Source of the DNA: an uncultured Eubacterium sp.
GTDB lineage: Bacteria; Bacillota; Clostridia; Oscillospirales; Acutalibacteraceae
Length of the DNA stretch: 64,000 nucleotides
NCBI GenBank assembly: GCA_905233545.1
Contig: CAJOEV010000008.1
Span: 1-64,000, forward strand
Direction of reading: 5' to 3'
In this document: positions 43,697 through 52,066 of the stretch, piece after piece
Position numbering within the stretch: position 1 is the first letter of the stretch
Layout of the letters: each line of letters begins with the position of its first letter
Notes under the pieces: model-generated
Seen by the model: the letters and a program-made list of their open reading frames with translations, nothing else
Database searches by the model: none
Told to the model about the DNA's origin: nothing
Made by a program: the position numbers and the translations under genes

Positions 43697-44597
43697 TTTT
43701 AAATTGCTCCAAATTCTCGATAATCAAATTAAACATTCTTTTGGAATTACCACAACCAACAAAGGAATTGTGCGGAGTAATAACAGCGTTTTCAATATTC
43801 CAAAGCTCACTTTTTTCATCAAGCGGTTCGCTTTCAAATACATCAAGAACAGCTCCGCCAATCGTATTATCTTTCAAAGCAGATATCAAATCATTTTCAA
43901 CAACCAATCCGCCCCTTGCAATATTAACAAATATTGCATCTTTTTTCAGTAATTCGAATTTTGCTTTATTGAACATTCCCTTTGTTTGTTCGTTTAAAGG
44001 AAGTGTTAAGACAACAACATCCGCCGCATTAAGTTCAAAATCAAGCATATCAAGAGACTCAACCCTGTCAAAATAAGGATTTTCATTCGTATACAAATCG
44101 ACTCCGATAACCTGCATATCAAATGCTCTGAGCCTTTTTGCAACCTCGCCTCCAATATTACCCGCTCCGACAATAACTGCTTTTTTGCCGGCAAGCTCTC
44201 CAAGGGTTCTTGACTTTTCCCAGATGGCGTTCTTTTTGTTTTCATAAAAGAAATCCGTTTGCTTTATTAAATTCAGTATTCCGCAAACTGCAAATTCAGC
44301 CATTGGAATGCTGTATACACCCCTTGCATTGAAAATCTTTATTCCTTTTTCATTAATGTAATCAAGCGGTACTCTGTCGAACCCTGCGCTGGTCAGTTGA
44401 ATATATTTAAGACTTTTGAAATCCTTAATATCGTTATACAAAAACAGTCCGTTACAGATGACGCCTTCAATATCATCGGGATTAAAAGATAACTTTTCTC
44501 TTTCATCCTGAACAAAAACGATTTCATTTCCAAGGGATTTTATATATTCAATTTGTTCTTCGCTGTACTTAAAAGCACCCGTTAAAAGCAATTTCAT
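43689..44597 (-). CDS. D-isomer-specific 2-hydroxyacid dehydrogenase family protein
   Basis: The 302-residue protein has the NAD-binding motif VGAGNIGGEVAKRL and the catalytic set: Arg in NIARGG, Glu in the DVFESEPL region, and His in TPHNS. Family members reduce 2-keto acids to D-2-hydroxy acids. It is odd in the middle of a glycosyltransferase cluster. It overlaps an HpcH/HpaI aldolase gene by 4 bases (ATGA). The two could make a hydroxy acid that decorates the glycan, for example as an ether or ester. Confidence 0.87.
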   Translation of the reverse strand: MKLLLTGAFKYSEEQIEYIKSLGNEIVFVQDEREKLSFNPDDIEGVICNGLFLYNDIKDFKSLKYIQLTSAGFDRVPLDYINEKGIKIFNARGVYSIPMAEFAVCGILNLIKQTDFFYENKKNAIWEKSRTLGELAGKKAVIVGAGNIGGEVAKRLRAFDMQVIGVDLYTNENPYFDRVESLDMLDFELNAADVVVLTLPLNEQTKGMFNKAKFELLKKDAIFVNIARGGLVVENDLISALKDNTIGGAVLDVFESEPLDEKSELWNIENAVITPHNSFVGCGNSKRMFNLIIENLEQFKNE

Positions 44598-45409
44598 CTG
44601 TTTTTTATCATCTCAATTGTTTTTTTAGTTTCTTTATGTTTGGTATTGAAAAAATCAGTGTCTGCATTTTCAAGCGTTTTTTCGTATTCTCTGTTGTTTG
44701 TTATTCCCTGCTTCATTATATTTTCAAATTCAGCAACATCATACTTTGTCCAGTCACAGAAGGCTCTTGCAAGGATAACCATTGATGAACCCAAACGATA
44801 GTGCTCACATAGAATGTTTTCGGCAGGAAGCAGATTGTTGGTTTTAACCTGGCCGACACCGCCGATTCCGTATTTCATATTGACTCTTTTTAGCTTTTGT
44901 ACTATCTCATCAACTGTTCCGTCAACATAAAGCTCAAACATAAACTTCTTTTTCTGACTCAGGTGTAAATCATTAAGTCCGATATATATTTCATCTATCC
45001 CTTTAAGCTTTAAAACCTCGTCCAGACATATTCTTGCTTCATCTGTTTCAAGAAGAAGAATAGTTTTGGTTCTTGATGAAACAATTTCCAAAAAAGCTTT
45101 AACATCATCGACGCTTTTCCACATCGGAAGCATAATATAATCAGCGCCCGCTTCAATAACAGAATTAATCTCCTCTTGTGAATTATCGTGTATGGGATTA
45201 ACTCTTACAAGAAGGTTTGATTTGCTTATAACACTTCTGATTCTTTTTACATCTTCAACCGTATGGTGATTTTGAACCGTGTTGAGCCCGCCCTGACGTT
45301 TATCCTTCCCGATGTATTCCATATCAACAAAGATTCTGTCAACTCCTGCTCTTTCGCAGGCAGCTGCAACATCGGGATTATTTGTTATGTAGAAATATTC
45401 AAGCGACAT
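44594..45409 (-). CDS. HpcH/HpaI-family aldolase
   Basis: This 271-residue TIM-barrel aldolase has RVDRIFVDMEYIGKDKR near the N terminus, RVNPIHD, and LLLETDEARICLDEV with the metal-binding Glu. Such enzymes condense or cleave pyruvate (or acetyl-CoA) with an aldehyde using a divalent metal. The gene is translationally coupled to the 2-hydroxyacid dehydrogenase. Together they could make a D-2-hydroxy acid from pyruvate and an aldehyde. The glycan link is inferred from location only. Confidence 0.83.
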   Translation of the reverse strand: MSLEYFYITNNPDVAAACERAGVDRIFVDMEYIGKDKRQGGLNTVQNHHTVEDVKRIRSVISKSNLLVRVNPIHDNSQEEINSVIEAGADYIMLPMWKSVDDVKAFLEIVSSRTKTILLLETDEARICLDEVLKLKGIDEIYIGLNDLHLSQKKKFMFELYVDGTVDEIVQKLKRVNMKYGIGGVGQVKTNNLLPAENILCEHYRLGSSMVILARAFCDWTKYDVAEFENIMKQGITNNREYEKTLENADTDFFNTKHKETKKTIEMIKNR

Positions 45410-45411
45410 AA

Positions 45412-46050
45412 TTAAACAGTTTCAACCGTTTCCTTTTCTTCATTTTCGTCAGTTACCAGTGTTGCACCGACATTTACGTTATCTTCATTTTTAAGAACCT
45501 TAAAAACTGTCATAAACAGTATTTTAATATCCAGCCACAAGGAAATATTATCAACATACCAGCAGTTAAGTTCAATTCTTCTGTGCCATTCAACATCTTT
45601 CCTGCCGTTAATCTGAGCCCAACCTGTTATTCCGGGGCGGACGTCAAACATATGAAGCTGTTCCTTCGTGTATTCGTCGATTTCCCAGGGATGATATGTA
45701 AGCGGAGGCCTCGGTCCTATAAAGCTCATTTCACCTTTTAGAATGTTCCAAAGTTGCGGAAGCTCATCAATACTTGTTGCACGAATGACTTTGCCAACCT
45801 TTGTTACTCGCATATCATCGGCTCCGCTGTATACTCCGCTTCCCGTATGCTCAGCGCCCTGGCACATAGAACGGAATTTGTATATCTTAAAAACCTTTCC
45901 TCCGAGACCGAGCCTGTCTTGTTTAAAGATTGCAGGTCCTTCGGATTCAAGCTTAACCGCAATTGCTGTTATCAGCATAATCGGCGATAGTATAATCAGA
46001 GCAATCAGCGAAATAACTATATCGCAAACTCTTTTAAAGAATTTATACAT
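45412..46050 (-). CDS. Initiating sugar-phosphate transferase (WcaJ/EpsL-type bacterial sugar transferase)
   Basis: The 212-residue protein has one N-terminal membrane helix, then KLESEGPAIFKQDRLG, YKFRSMCQGAE, TSIDELPQLWNILKGEMSFIGPRPP, and a C-terminal GITGWAQINGR segment. These are the defining motifs of monotopic phosphoglycosyl transferases that move a sugar phosphate onto undecaprenyl phosphate. It should start repeat-unit synthesis for this locus. ATG 46050 was preferred to an in-frame TTG 12 bases upstream. Confidence 0.92.
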   Translation of the reverse strand: MYKFFKRVCDIVISLIALIILSPIMLITAIAVKLESEGPAIFKQDRLGLGGKVFKIYKFRSMCQGAEHTGSGVYSGADDMRVTKVGKVIRATSIDELPQLWNILKGEMSFIGPRPPLTYHPWEIDEYTKEQLHMFDVRPGITGWAQINGRKDVEWHRRIELNCWYVDNISLWLDIKILFMTVFKVLKNEDNVNVGATLVTDENEEKETVETV

Positions 46051-46068
46051 AATTGTTACCAACTTAAT

Positions 46069-46866
46069 TTAAGAATTTTTCTTTCTGTGAAGGTATGAAT
46101 AGATGGGTTTTGGAACTAATCCGATAATCATCGGCTTAAAGCATTTCAGCTTATATTTAACTCCAAGATTCATCTTTTTGCATCCGTTTAACCTTACCCT
46201 TGTCGAATTAATTCTATATTTATATTTTCTTCTTGAAATGGCATTTCTGTCATCGCGCATTTTGTATAGAGGTTCGCTGAGATTATGGCATAAACTTCCG
46301 TTTGCATAAAGCTTTATCCATAAATCAACATCTTCTACTCTGAGAACGCTGTCTGCGACAGTATAGCCGCCTACCGCTTTGATTGCCTTAGTTCTTATCA
46401 TACATGGAGCATGGCAGATACAGCTTCTCATAACTACCTGCTCCTTTGTCGGATTTTCAATTGCAGTTCCCGTTCTGAAATCTCCGGTTTCATCAAACTG
46501 AATCATCGGTGTACTTACAATATCAAATTCGGGATTTGACAGAAGAAATTCTCTTTCCTTTTCAAATCTTTCGGGAAGAGAAATATCATCTCCATCCATT
46601 CTTGCAACAAATTCAGTATCGGCATATTCAAGACAATGATTCAGTGTGAAATTCAGCCCCATATTTTTTTCATTTTCGATAACAATAAAGTGCGCAGGAT
46701 ATTTGGTTTGATATTCAAGCGCAATTGCTTTCGTATTATCGGAGGAACCGTCATCACACAAAACGCATTTCCAGCCAGTATATGTTTGATTAAGCAACGA
46801 ATCAAGTGCTTCGGACAATGTTTCTGCGCAATTATAAATTCCCATTAAAACAGTTATATCTGCCAT
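46069..46866 (-). CDS. Family 2 glycosyltransferase
   Basis: This 265-residue GT2 enzyme has ITVLMGIYNCAETLSEALDSL at the start, CDDGSSDNT, and the DGDD metal motif in ARMDGDDISLPERF. It has no membrane helices. It would add one sugar in the repeat unit. The gene lies 18 bases upstream of the initiating transferase gene. Confidence 0.88.
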   Translation of the reverse strand: MADITVLMGIYNCAETLSEALDSLLNQTYTGWKCVLCDDGSSDNTKAIALEYQTKYPAHFIVIENEKNMGLNFTLNHCLEYADTEFVARMDGDDISLPERFEKEREFLLSNPEFDIVSTPMIQFDETGDFRTGTAIENPTKEQVVMRSCICHAPCMIRTKAIKAVGGYTVADSVLRVEDVDLWIKLYANGSLCHNLSEPLYKMRDDRNAISRRKYKYRINSTRVRLNGCKKMNLGVKYKLKCFKPMIIGLVPKPIYSYLHRKKNS

Positions 46867-46889
46867 TTAACAACCCTCATATATCTAAA

Positions 46890-47711
46890 CTAATTTGCGT
46901 TCCCTAAATCAACCTCACGGGGATGATGCTTGAGAACTCTGTCCTCCTCCGGAGGAAGCTGCATATAATCGCCATATCCGATGACAAGGATTTCTTCCCA
47001 TTTAGAAGTAACAGAAAGCGTTGTGTCTTCAAAATCTACATCAATAAAGCTGTCGAGAATATCGGGTGAATATATTCTGTGAAGAGAATCATAGGTTTCA
47101 ATCGAAATGTAATTCAGTGATTTATCACCGTTATACTTTGTTAACCCTTTAAGATGCATCTTGCGAAGCTTTGGTCTGATTGATTTAGGAACAATAAACA
47201 AAATAACATCTGAAGCAAATTTAACTATGCCTCCGTTTTTTACAGGAGGATACTCTCTTGTATATAACTGATAAAACAAAAAGTTGAATTTGAATATTTT
47301 TCTGGCAAGCTTGCCGTTTGGATACCTGTCCGCAGGCATTATATCGATAAACAAACCTTGGTTATACTTTCCTTTGGGCTCATTTTCCTGCAAGTAAAGA
47401 GTATTGTTTTTTCTGATTTTTGCAAATGACTGAGAAAAACCGCTGTCATTATCTTTTCTCTGAAGGAAGAAACGCTCTTTATCGGCATACTTATCCCAAA
47501 GTTCAAACAATCGGTCATATTCTTCTCTTGACATCATACAATCAACATCATCGTCCCATGGGATGAAACCCTTGTGTCTTATTGCACCGATAAGAGTTCC
47601 GCCAGATAATGAATAATGCAAATTATGCTCTTTGCAAAAGCTGTCAAAATACTTTAATATTTCAAGTTCAACCATCTGAACACGTCTTAGCATTTCATTA
47701 TCAACAAACAT
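46890..47711 (-). CDS. LicD-family phosphotransferase (second of two)
   Basis: The 273-residue protein has the LicD core SLSGGTLIGAIRHKGFIPW with the acidic cluster Asp53-Asp55 and Asp57. It likely transfers a phospho-substituent such as phosphocholine or phosphoglycerol from a CDP donor. It is a paralogue of the 36814-37659 protein but is more typical of the family at its N terminus. Candidate donors come from the TagD-like enzyme and the two fused cytidylyltransferases nearby. Confidence 0.88.
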   Translation of the reverse strand: MFVDNEMLRRVQMVELEILKYFDSFCKEHNLHYSLSGGTLIGAIRHKGFIPWDDDVDCMMSREEYDRLFELWDKYADKERFFLQRKDNDSGFSQSFAKIRKNNTLYLQENEPKGKYNQGLFIDIMPADRYPNGKLARKIFKFNFLFYQLYTREYPPVKNGGIVKFASDVILFIVPKSIRPKLRKMHLKGLTKYNGDKSLNYISIETYDSLHRIYSPDILDSFIDVDFEDTTLSVTSKWEEILVIGYGDYMQLPPEEDRVLKHHPREVDLGNAN

Positions 47712-47761
47712 CCTTAATTTCCCCTTAAATCATTTCAAATATTTTATGCAATAATCACTTA

Positions 47762-48949
47762 TTAATTCCCTTTTAATCCAAATTCCCGTCTTACATGTAT
47801 TTCATAATCAATATCTTCGGCACTTATCTGTTCAAAAGTATTATATTGGTTTCTAACATGTTCTTTTTTTTCTTTTTTTGAAAAAATCAGAAGAATTATT
47901 CTCAGCAGCCATAGTATTGGTAATAAAAGAGGCTGTTGCTTTACATTAAATCGCTTGTAAAGATATTCTGCACTCGGAAAAACCTTTGAAAAAACATATT
48001 TAAGCTTTGAATCGCTGTTAATGTTACGAGCTGCTCCCAAAACAATCTCATTTTTGTAACTTCCATATGTTTTGGTTTTGAGAAGATAGCTTTGAACGTT
48101 ATCAAGACTGCCGTCGTCATCAGTATCGTTAAACCAGATGTCAGCAATTTTCAGAAGATTATTGTTAAACTCTTTTAGTTCGGTTGATTCGAATTTTTTC
48201 AGTATGTTTTCTTTTTGCTCATCATTTGCGGCGTTCCAGAGAACGAAACAATCAAGAATTGCCCTTATGCCCATTCCCCTGTTGTGCATATTCTTTGCAT
48301 AGTGGCCGACATTGAAGAAATATAAATCTTCAAAGGTCATTTCATAGATATGGTCTTTGTCGGTTTTAACGAGCTTGTCCCAATCGATACTGAACATTTC
48401 GTGGTAAATGTGGTTTTCAGCTGAAAAGTCGTAATGAACTTCTACGTAGATAACAGGAAGTTTTTTGAATGCATCGACCTGACCGTCATTGAGCAAGTCA
48501 TCTTCATAACCGAGACTTCTCATAAGTTCTCTGACAGGTTCTCTGTCTTCGGCTTTTACAAGCAAATCAATGTCCGTCATAGTTCGCATATCGGGTGAAG
48601 GATAGTATTCCCTGATTTTGCTTCCCTTGAGGAACATTATGTCGTAGCTTTTTGAAGTAAACGCTTCGGAGAGCAAATCAGTTTCCATCATTTGCTTCAA
48701 GCATTTTGAAGCAGCCTTTGCATAGACTTCCTGCCACTGATTAAACAGCTCGCCTTCAGGTGGATTATTCAGTTTCTCAATGCTGAACCATGCGAGGTTT
48801 GCGGCGTTTTGCCTGAGGCCTATTTCAAAAACCTTGTTCCATTCAACCTCGCTTGGCTTTTCCTCGGGTTGCTCGTTCTTTAATTCTGTTTTTATCAGAT
48901 GAAGAAAGTAACCCTCGTTGGAATTTAACTCAAACATACAAAACCACAT
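47762..48949 (-). CDS. Nucleotidyltransferase-fold family protein (NTP_transf_5 type), first gene of the operon
   Basis: The 395-residue soluble protein has FLKGSKIREYYPSPDMRTMTDIDLLV in the first half. The Asp pair of TDIDLLV resembles polymerase-beta-type nucleotidyltransferase active sites, as in the uncharacterised NTP_transf_5 family often linked to capsule and LicD loci. The exact reaction is unknown. The gene is first after a perfect sigma-A promoter. ATG 48949 or ATG 48937 could be the start; neither has a clear GGAGG site. Confidence 0.7.
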   Translation of the reverse strand: MWFCMFELNSNEGYFLHLIKTELKNEQPEEKPSEVEWNKVFEIGLRQNAANLAWFSIEKLNNPPEGELFNQWQEVYAKAASKCLKQMMETDLLSEAFTSKSYDIMFLKGSKIREYYPSPDMRTMTDIDLLVKAEDREPVRELMRSLGYEDDLLNDGQVDAFKKLPVIYVEVHYDFSAENHIYHEMFSIDWDKLVKTDKDHIYEMTFEDLYFFNVGHYAKNMHNRGMGIRAILDCFVLWNAANDEQKENILKKFESTELKEFNNNLLKIADIWFNDTDDDGSLDNVQSYLLKTKTYGSYKNEIVLGAARNINSDSKLKYVFSKVFPSAEYLYKRFNVKQQPLLLPILWLLRIILLIFSKKEKKEHVRNQYNTFEQISAEDIDYEIHVRREFGLKGN

Positions 48950-48967
48950 ACTTACAGAATTTTGTTT

Positions 48968-48996
48968 ATTATATTATAAATATATAGAAATGTCAA
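48968..48996 (-). promoter_or_regulatory. Consensus sigma-A promoter of the 48.9-32.9 kb polysaccharide operon
   Basis: The minus strand reads TTGACA (48991-48996), exactly 17 bases, then TATAAT (48968-48973); both boxes are perfect. The start point near 48961 leaves a very short leader. A run of TTAAATTT-like sequence upstream could act as an AT-rich UP element. Confidence 0.82.
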
Positions 48997-49035
48997 TTTA
49001 AATTAAAATTAAATTAAATTTTACAAAAATTTAAC

Positions 49036-49072
49036 AAAAGCAGACGAAAAACAACAGTTTTCGTCTGCTTTT
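49036..49072. terminator. Terminator downstream of the fliB-like gene
   Basis: A 15-bp perfect stem (AAAAGCAGACGAAAA, 49036-49050, pairing with 49058-49072) with a seven-base loop. On the minus strand it is followed by TTGTTAAATTTTTG. It ends the murC-CYTH-fliB transcript before the polysaccharide promoter. Confidence 0.85.
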
Positions 49073-49090
49073 TTAGTGATATTGCCAACG

Positions 49091-50050
49091 TTAAAGCTTG
49101 CTTTTTAGATTTTTATATGAAAGGCAGTCTGCATTCTTAAGCAATTTTTTGTATCTGTCCATATTATACTGCGAATGTTCTGTTTCCTTGCTCCAAAGGT
49201 GCATGGTCCAGTCGCCTTCGCCCATATATGTATTAATCAATACTCCGATAACTGCCATTTTAACTTTTGATAATACGTCGCTGTCATATACCGACAGAAG
49301 AAAATACTTGAAAATAAAATATGCTGCAATATTTTCATTATAAAGCGTATTTTCAATTGGTTTTACTTTTAGATTTTCAACTTTTTCTTCCCATTCGGGA
49401 TTGATTAATTCGGGGTTATTAAATACCTCTTTAAATGAAATATCATTAAAGCCCTCGGGGTAATCATCAAGTTCTTTCTGGAGTTCTTTTGCAAAGTCAA
49501 GAAGCTCTGAAAGCCTTTTATTTAAAGGCTTTTCAGCGTTTTGAAGAATTGAAAAAGCCTTTGTTCTTGCCTGCTTTATCTTCATAAATAATTCGGCGTC
49601 TATATCGTTTAATACTGGTAAATCCGAATTGATTTCCTGCTCAAATTCAAGATGATTTTCACTATGGTAAATAAGCTTTGCCGCAACGGGACAGGAAAAG
49701 GATATTCCCATTTCCCTTGTACCGCCGAAATCATAGATAAATCTCGGAAAGTTTCTGCAGGTTATAGGAGTATGTTCTCCTCCGATTGCTATGTGCATAT
49801 CACAGAGATTCTCTTCATTCAAAAACGGACAGCGTTTTTTCGGTGCAAGTCTAAAAATAGTATTTTCAAACTCATCCTTATCAAGAACGCTGTTTATTCT
49901 CTGTTTTATTTCAAGAGAATCGGGCAGAGTTTTATAGTATTCAAGCGACTCTACATCAGCATCAACTTCCCAGCCCTGGCAACAGGAATCGGGACAATCT
50001 CCTGCTATGCATTTGAAATCTTTATAATATTTTGGTGTTACAACTATCAT
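49091..50050 (-). CDS. fliB: Flagellin lysine-N-methylase-like protein (FliB family)
   Basis: The 319-residue protein has a Cys cluster near the N terminus (FKCIAGDCPDSCCQGW: Cys14, Cys19, Cys23, Cys24), then CPFLNEENLCDMH and ITCRNFPRF. This is the FliB/YkgJ-type metal-binding arrangement. FliB methylates lysines on flagellins in Salmonella. No flagellar gene is in the window, and in many Clostridia this family is found away from flagellar operons, so another substrate is possible. It overlaps the CYTH gene stop by 4 bases (ATGA). Confidence 0.75.
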   Translation of the reverse strand: MIVVTPKYYKDFKCIAGDCPDSCCQGWEVDADVESLEYYKTLPDSLEIKQRINSVLDKDEFENTIFRLAPKKRCPFLNEENLCDMHIAIGGEHTPITCRNFPRFIYDFGGTREMGISFSCPVAAKLIYHSENHLEFEQEINSDLPVLNDIDAELFMKIKQARTKAFSILQNAEKPLNKRLSELLDFAKELQKELDDYPEGFNDISFKEVFNNPELINPEWEEKVENLKVKPIENTLYNENIAAYFIFKYFLLSVYDSDVLSKVKMAVIGVLINTYMGEGDWTMHLWSKETEHSQYNMDRYKKLLKNADCLSYKNLKSKL

Positions 50051-50559
50051 AATTTACCGTTTTTTAGTGCCGCCGCAAGCTGAGCGTTCTTATATTTCTT
50101 ACTGTCTGAAACATCTTTTAATATCTTGATTTCAGGTGGAATGAAATATTCGTCATCTTCACTTTCAAGTTCTATTTCAAGAACTGCTTTATCATTCCAG
50201 AAAGGATAAACATCAATTTCCATAATCTTGTTTTTATACTGAAAAGCATATCTGTCCTTAATAACAGGACTGCGGTTCGGGTCCGCATCAGCTTTGCACA
50301 GCTCATACTCATCTGCAGTAAGTTCACGCTCGTATTCATAGCATTTTGAGCCGTTTATTCTGACTTTTATCGTTTCAATATAAACAGTTTTATCGCCTTC
50401 TACGCGCTTTCTTACACGCCTTGAGCCTTCGTTTGAAAAAAGATATATCTGTTCTATTTCATACTTGATTGGTTTATACTTTTCCATAATTAAATTGAGC
50501 TTGGGATACTCAATTAAGAATTTCTTCTCAAGCTCAATTTGCATTTTCATATCATTCAT
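50047..50559 (-). CDS. CYTH-domain protein (triphosphate tunnel metalloenzyme family)
   Basis: The 170-residue protein starts with the CYTH signature ELEKKFLI and continues with RRVRKRVEGDKTVYIETIK, EYERELT and EIDVYPF, the charged strands that line the tunnel. Family members bind triphosphates and include tripolyphosphatases and class IV adenylate cyclases. It overlaps murC at its start and the FliB-like gene at its end. Three in-frame ATG codons lie within the first six codons, so the exact start is not certain. Confidence 0.82.
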   Translation of the reverse strand: MNDMKMQIELEKKFLIEYPKLNLIMEKYKPIKYEIEQIYLFSNEGSRRVRKRVEGDKTVYIETIKVRINGSKCYEYERELTADEYELCKADADPNRSPVIKDRYAFQYKNKIMEIDVYPFWNDKAVLEIELESEDDEYFIPPEIKILKDVSDSKKYKNAQLAAALKNGKL

Positions 50560-51931
50560 TTTTCATTTTCTCAACCATCATTCTGGCTGCCTTATAGACA
50601 TCTCCGCATCCGAGAGTTATTACCAAATCTCCGTCCTGAGCATTTTTGCATACATATTCTGCAATGTCCTTAAGCTCGTCAATCTGAACACTCCCCGGTA
50701 CCTTGTCGGACAGGTCTTTTGCTTTTATTCCAATGGTGTTAACCTCTCTTGAGCCCATAATTTTGCTGATAACGCACTTATCCGCAATTGAAAGCACAGT
50801 GGCAAAATCATCAAGCAGAAGTGAAGTTCTTGTGTATGTGAAGGGCTGATGAACTGCCCAGACATTCTTATATCCCATTTTCATTGCTGCCTCAAGTGTT
50901 ACCTTGATTTCAGCAGGATGATGTGCATAATCATCAGCAAAGGTTACGCCCTTGTATGTGCCGAGAAGCTCAAAGCGTCTTGAAGCACCTTTAAATTCCT
51001 TTAATCCCTTGCAAATGCTTTCAACATCTGCACCGCTTTCATAAGCTGCAACAAAGGCACAAAGAGAATTGAGGATATTATGCTCACCGGGAACGGAAAG
51101 CTCAACCTTGGTTACAAATTCTCCGTTATGATAAACTTCATAGTCGCTGTAAAATCCACCGGGGATATTGATGTTTTTAGCAACCCATTCATTGCTTTCG
51201 TTTCTTCCGACAGAAATGAGCTTTTTGCCCTCTATTCCTTTTATTGTGTCAACGGTATTCTCATCGTCGCCATTGTAGACTATTGTCTTGGTAGTTTTTT
51301 CAGCAAATTCGCGAAAAGATTTTTTAATATTATCAAGATTGCCGAAGAAGTCAAGATGGTCTTCATCAATATTGAGAATTACTGCAATATCAGGATTCAT
51401 ATGAAGGAAAGTGTTGTTGAATTCACAACTTTCGCAAACAAAATTTTGTGTCTTTCCGTATCTTCCGTAGGCATCAATAAGAGGAAGTTTACCGCCTATT
51501 ACAGCGGACGGGTCAAGACCCGCCTCCATCAAAATCTGAGTTTCCATTGAGGATGTTGTTGTTTTTCCGTGTGTTCCGCATATACCAATGCAATTAGTGA
51601 AAAGTCTTGACAGCGCGCCTAAAACTTCTGCTCTTTCAACGCACTGAAAATTTGCTTTTGCATATTCAAGTTCTTCGTTGCCTTTTAATATAGCATTTGT
51701 ATAAATAACAAGTTCAACATCATCGGAAATGTTTTCTTTCACCTGACCGAGATAAACCTTTGCACCCTCTTTTTCAATACGGCGGAAGGTTTCGGTATCA
51801 TTGTTATCAGAGCCGCTTACAACATATCCGAGCGACAGAAGAATTTCGGCAACAGGACACATTCCCGAACCGCCGATTCCAATAAAATGAACTCTTTTAA
51901 CTTCTTTTAATATCTTATCTATGTTTTTCAA
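50552..51931 (-). CDS. murC: UDP-N-acetylmuramate--L-alanine ligase
   Basis: A 459-residue Mur ligase: VHFIGIGGSGM near the N terminus, the ATP loop GTHGKTTT (119-126), NIDEDHLDF, and the C-terminal YAHHPAEI motif of MurC. It adds L-Ala to UDP-MurNAc in peptidoglycan synthesis in the cytoplasm. The start was set at TTG 51931, because GGAGG lies 8-9 bases upstream; a TTG five codons earlier would place GGAGG inside the coding region. Confidence 0.95.
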   Translation of the reverse strand: MKNIDKILKEVKRVHFIGIGGSGMCPVAEILLSLGYVVSGSDNNDTETFRRIEKEGAKVYLGQVKENISDDVELVIYTNAILKGNEELEYAKANFQCVERAEVLGALSRLFTNCIGICGTHGKTTTSSMETQILMEAGLDPSAVIGGKLPLIDAYGRYGKTQNFVCESCEFNNTFLHMNPDIAVILNIDEDHLDFFGNLDNIKKSFREFAEKTTKTIVYNGDDENTVDTIKGIEGKKLISVGRNESNEWVAKNINIPGGFYSDYEVYHNGEFVTKVELSVPGEHNILNSLCAFVAAYESGADVESICKGLKEFKGASRRFELLGTYKGVTFADDYAHHPAEIKVTLEAAMKMGYKNVWAVHQPFTYTRTSLLLDDFATVLSIADKCVISKIMGSREVNTIGIKAKDLSDKVPGSVQIDELKDIAEYVCKNAQDGDLVITLGCGDVYKAARMMVEKMKNE

Positions 51932-52040
51932 GCTTTTCGCCTCCAAACATCATTTGAAAATTTAGCTTTAATATTATACTACATTTATGAGAAAAAATAA
52001 ATACTTTTTTAACAAATATAATTATACAAATAGTAATAAA

Positions 52041-52062
52041 AAGACCGACTTGTGCCGGTCTT
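52041..52062 (-). terminator. Terminator after tatD
   Basis: A 7-bp stem AAGACCG/CGGTCTT (52041-52047, 52056-52062) with an eight-base loop. In the minus direction it is followed by a U-rich run (TTTTTATTACTATTT). It separates the metG operon from murC. Confidence 0.75.
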
Positions 52063-52066
52063 ATTA

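Noticed and set aside
48950..49035. Invertible promoter
   Set aside because: No inverted repeats flank the promoter in this gap, and no recombinase gene is nearby.
49652..50083. Plus-strand open frame of 143 codons with Cys residues
   Set aside because: It mirrors the FliB-like and CYTH genes on the other strand; no independent start signals are present.
51080..51550. Plus-strand open frame of 156 codons
   Set aside because: It is antisense to the conserved murC core and has no promoter or ribosome site; conserved MurC motifs explain the DNA.
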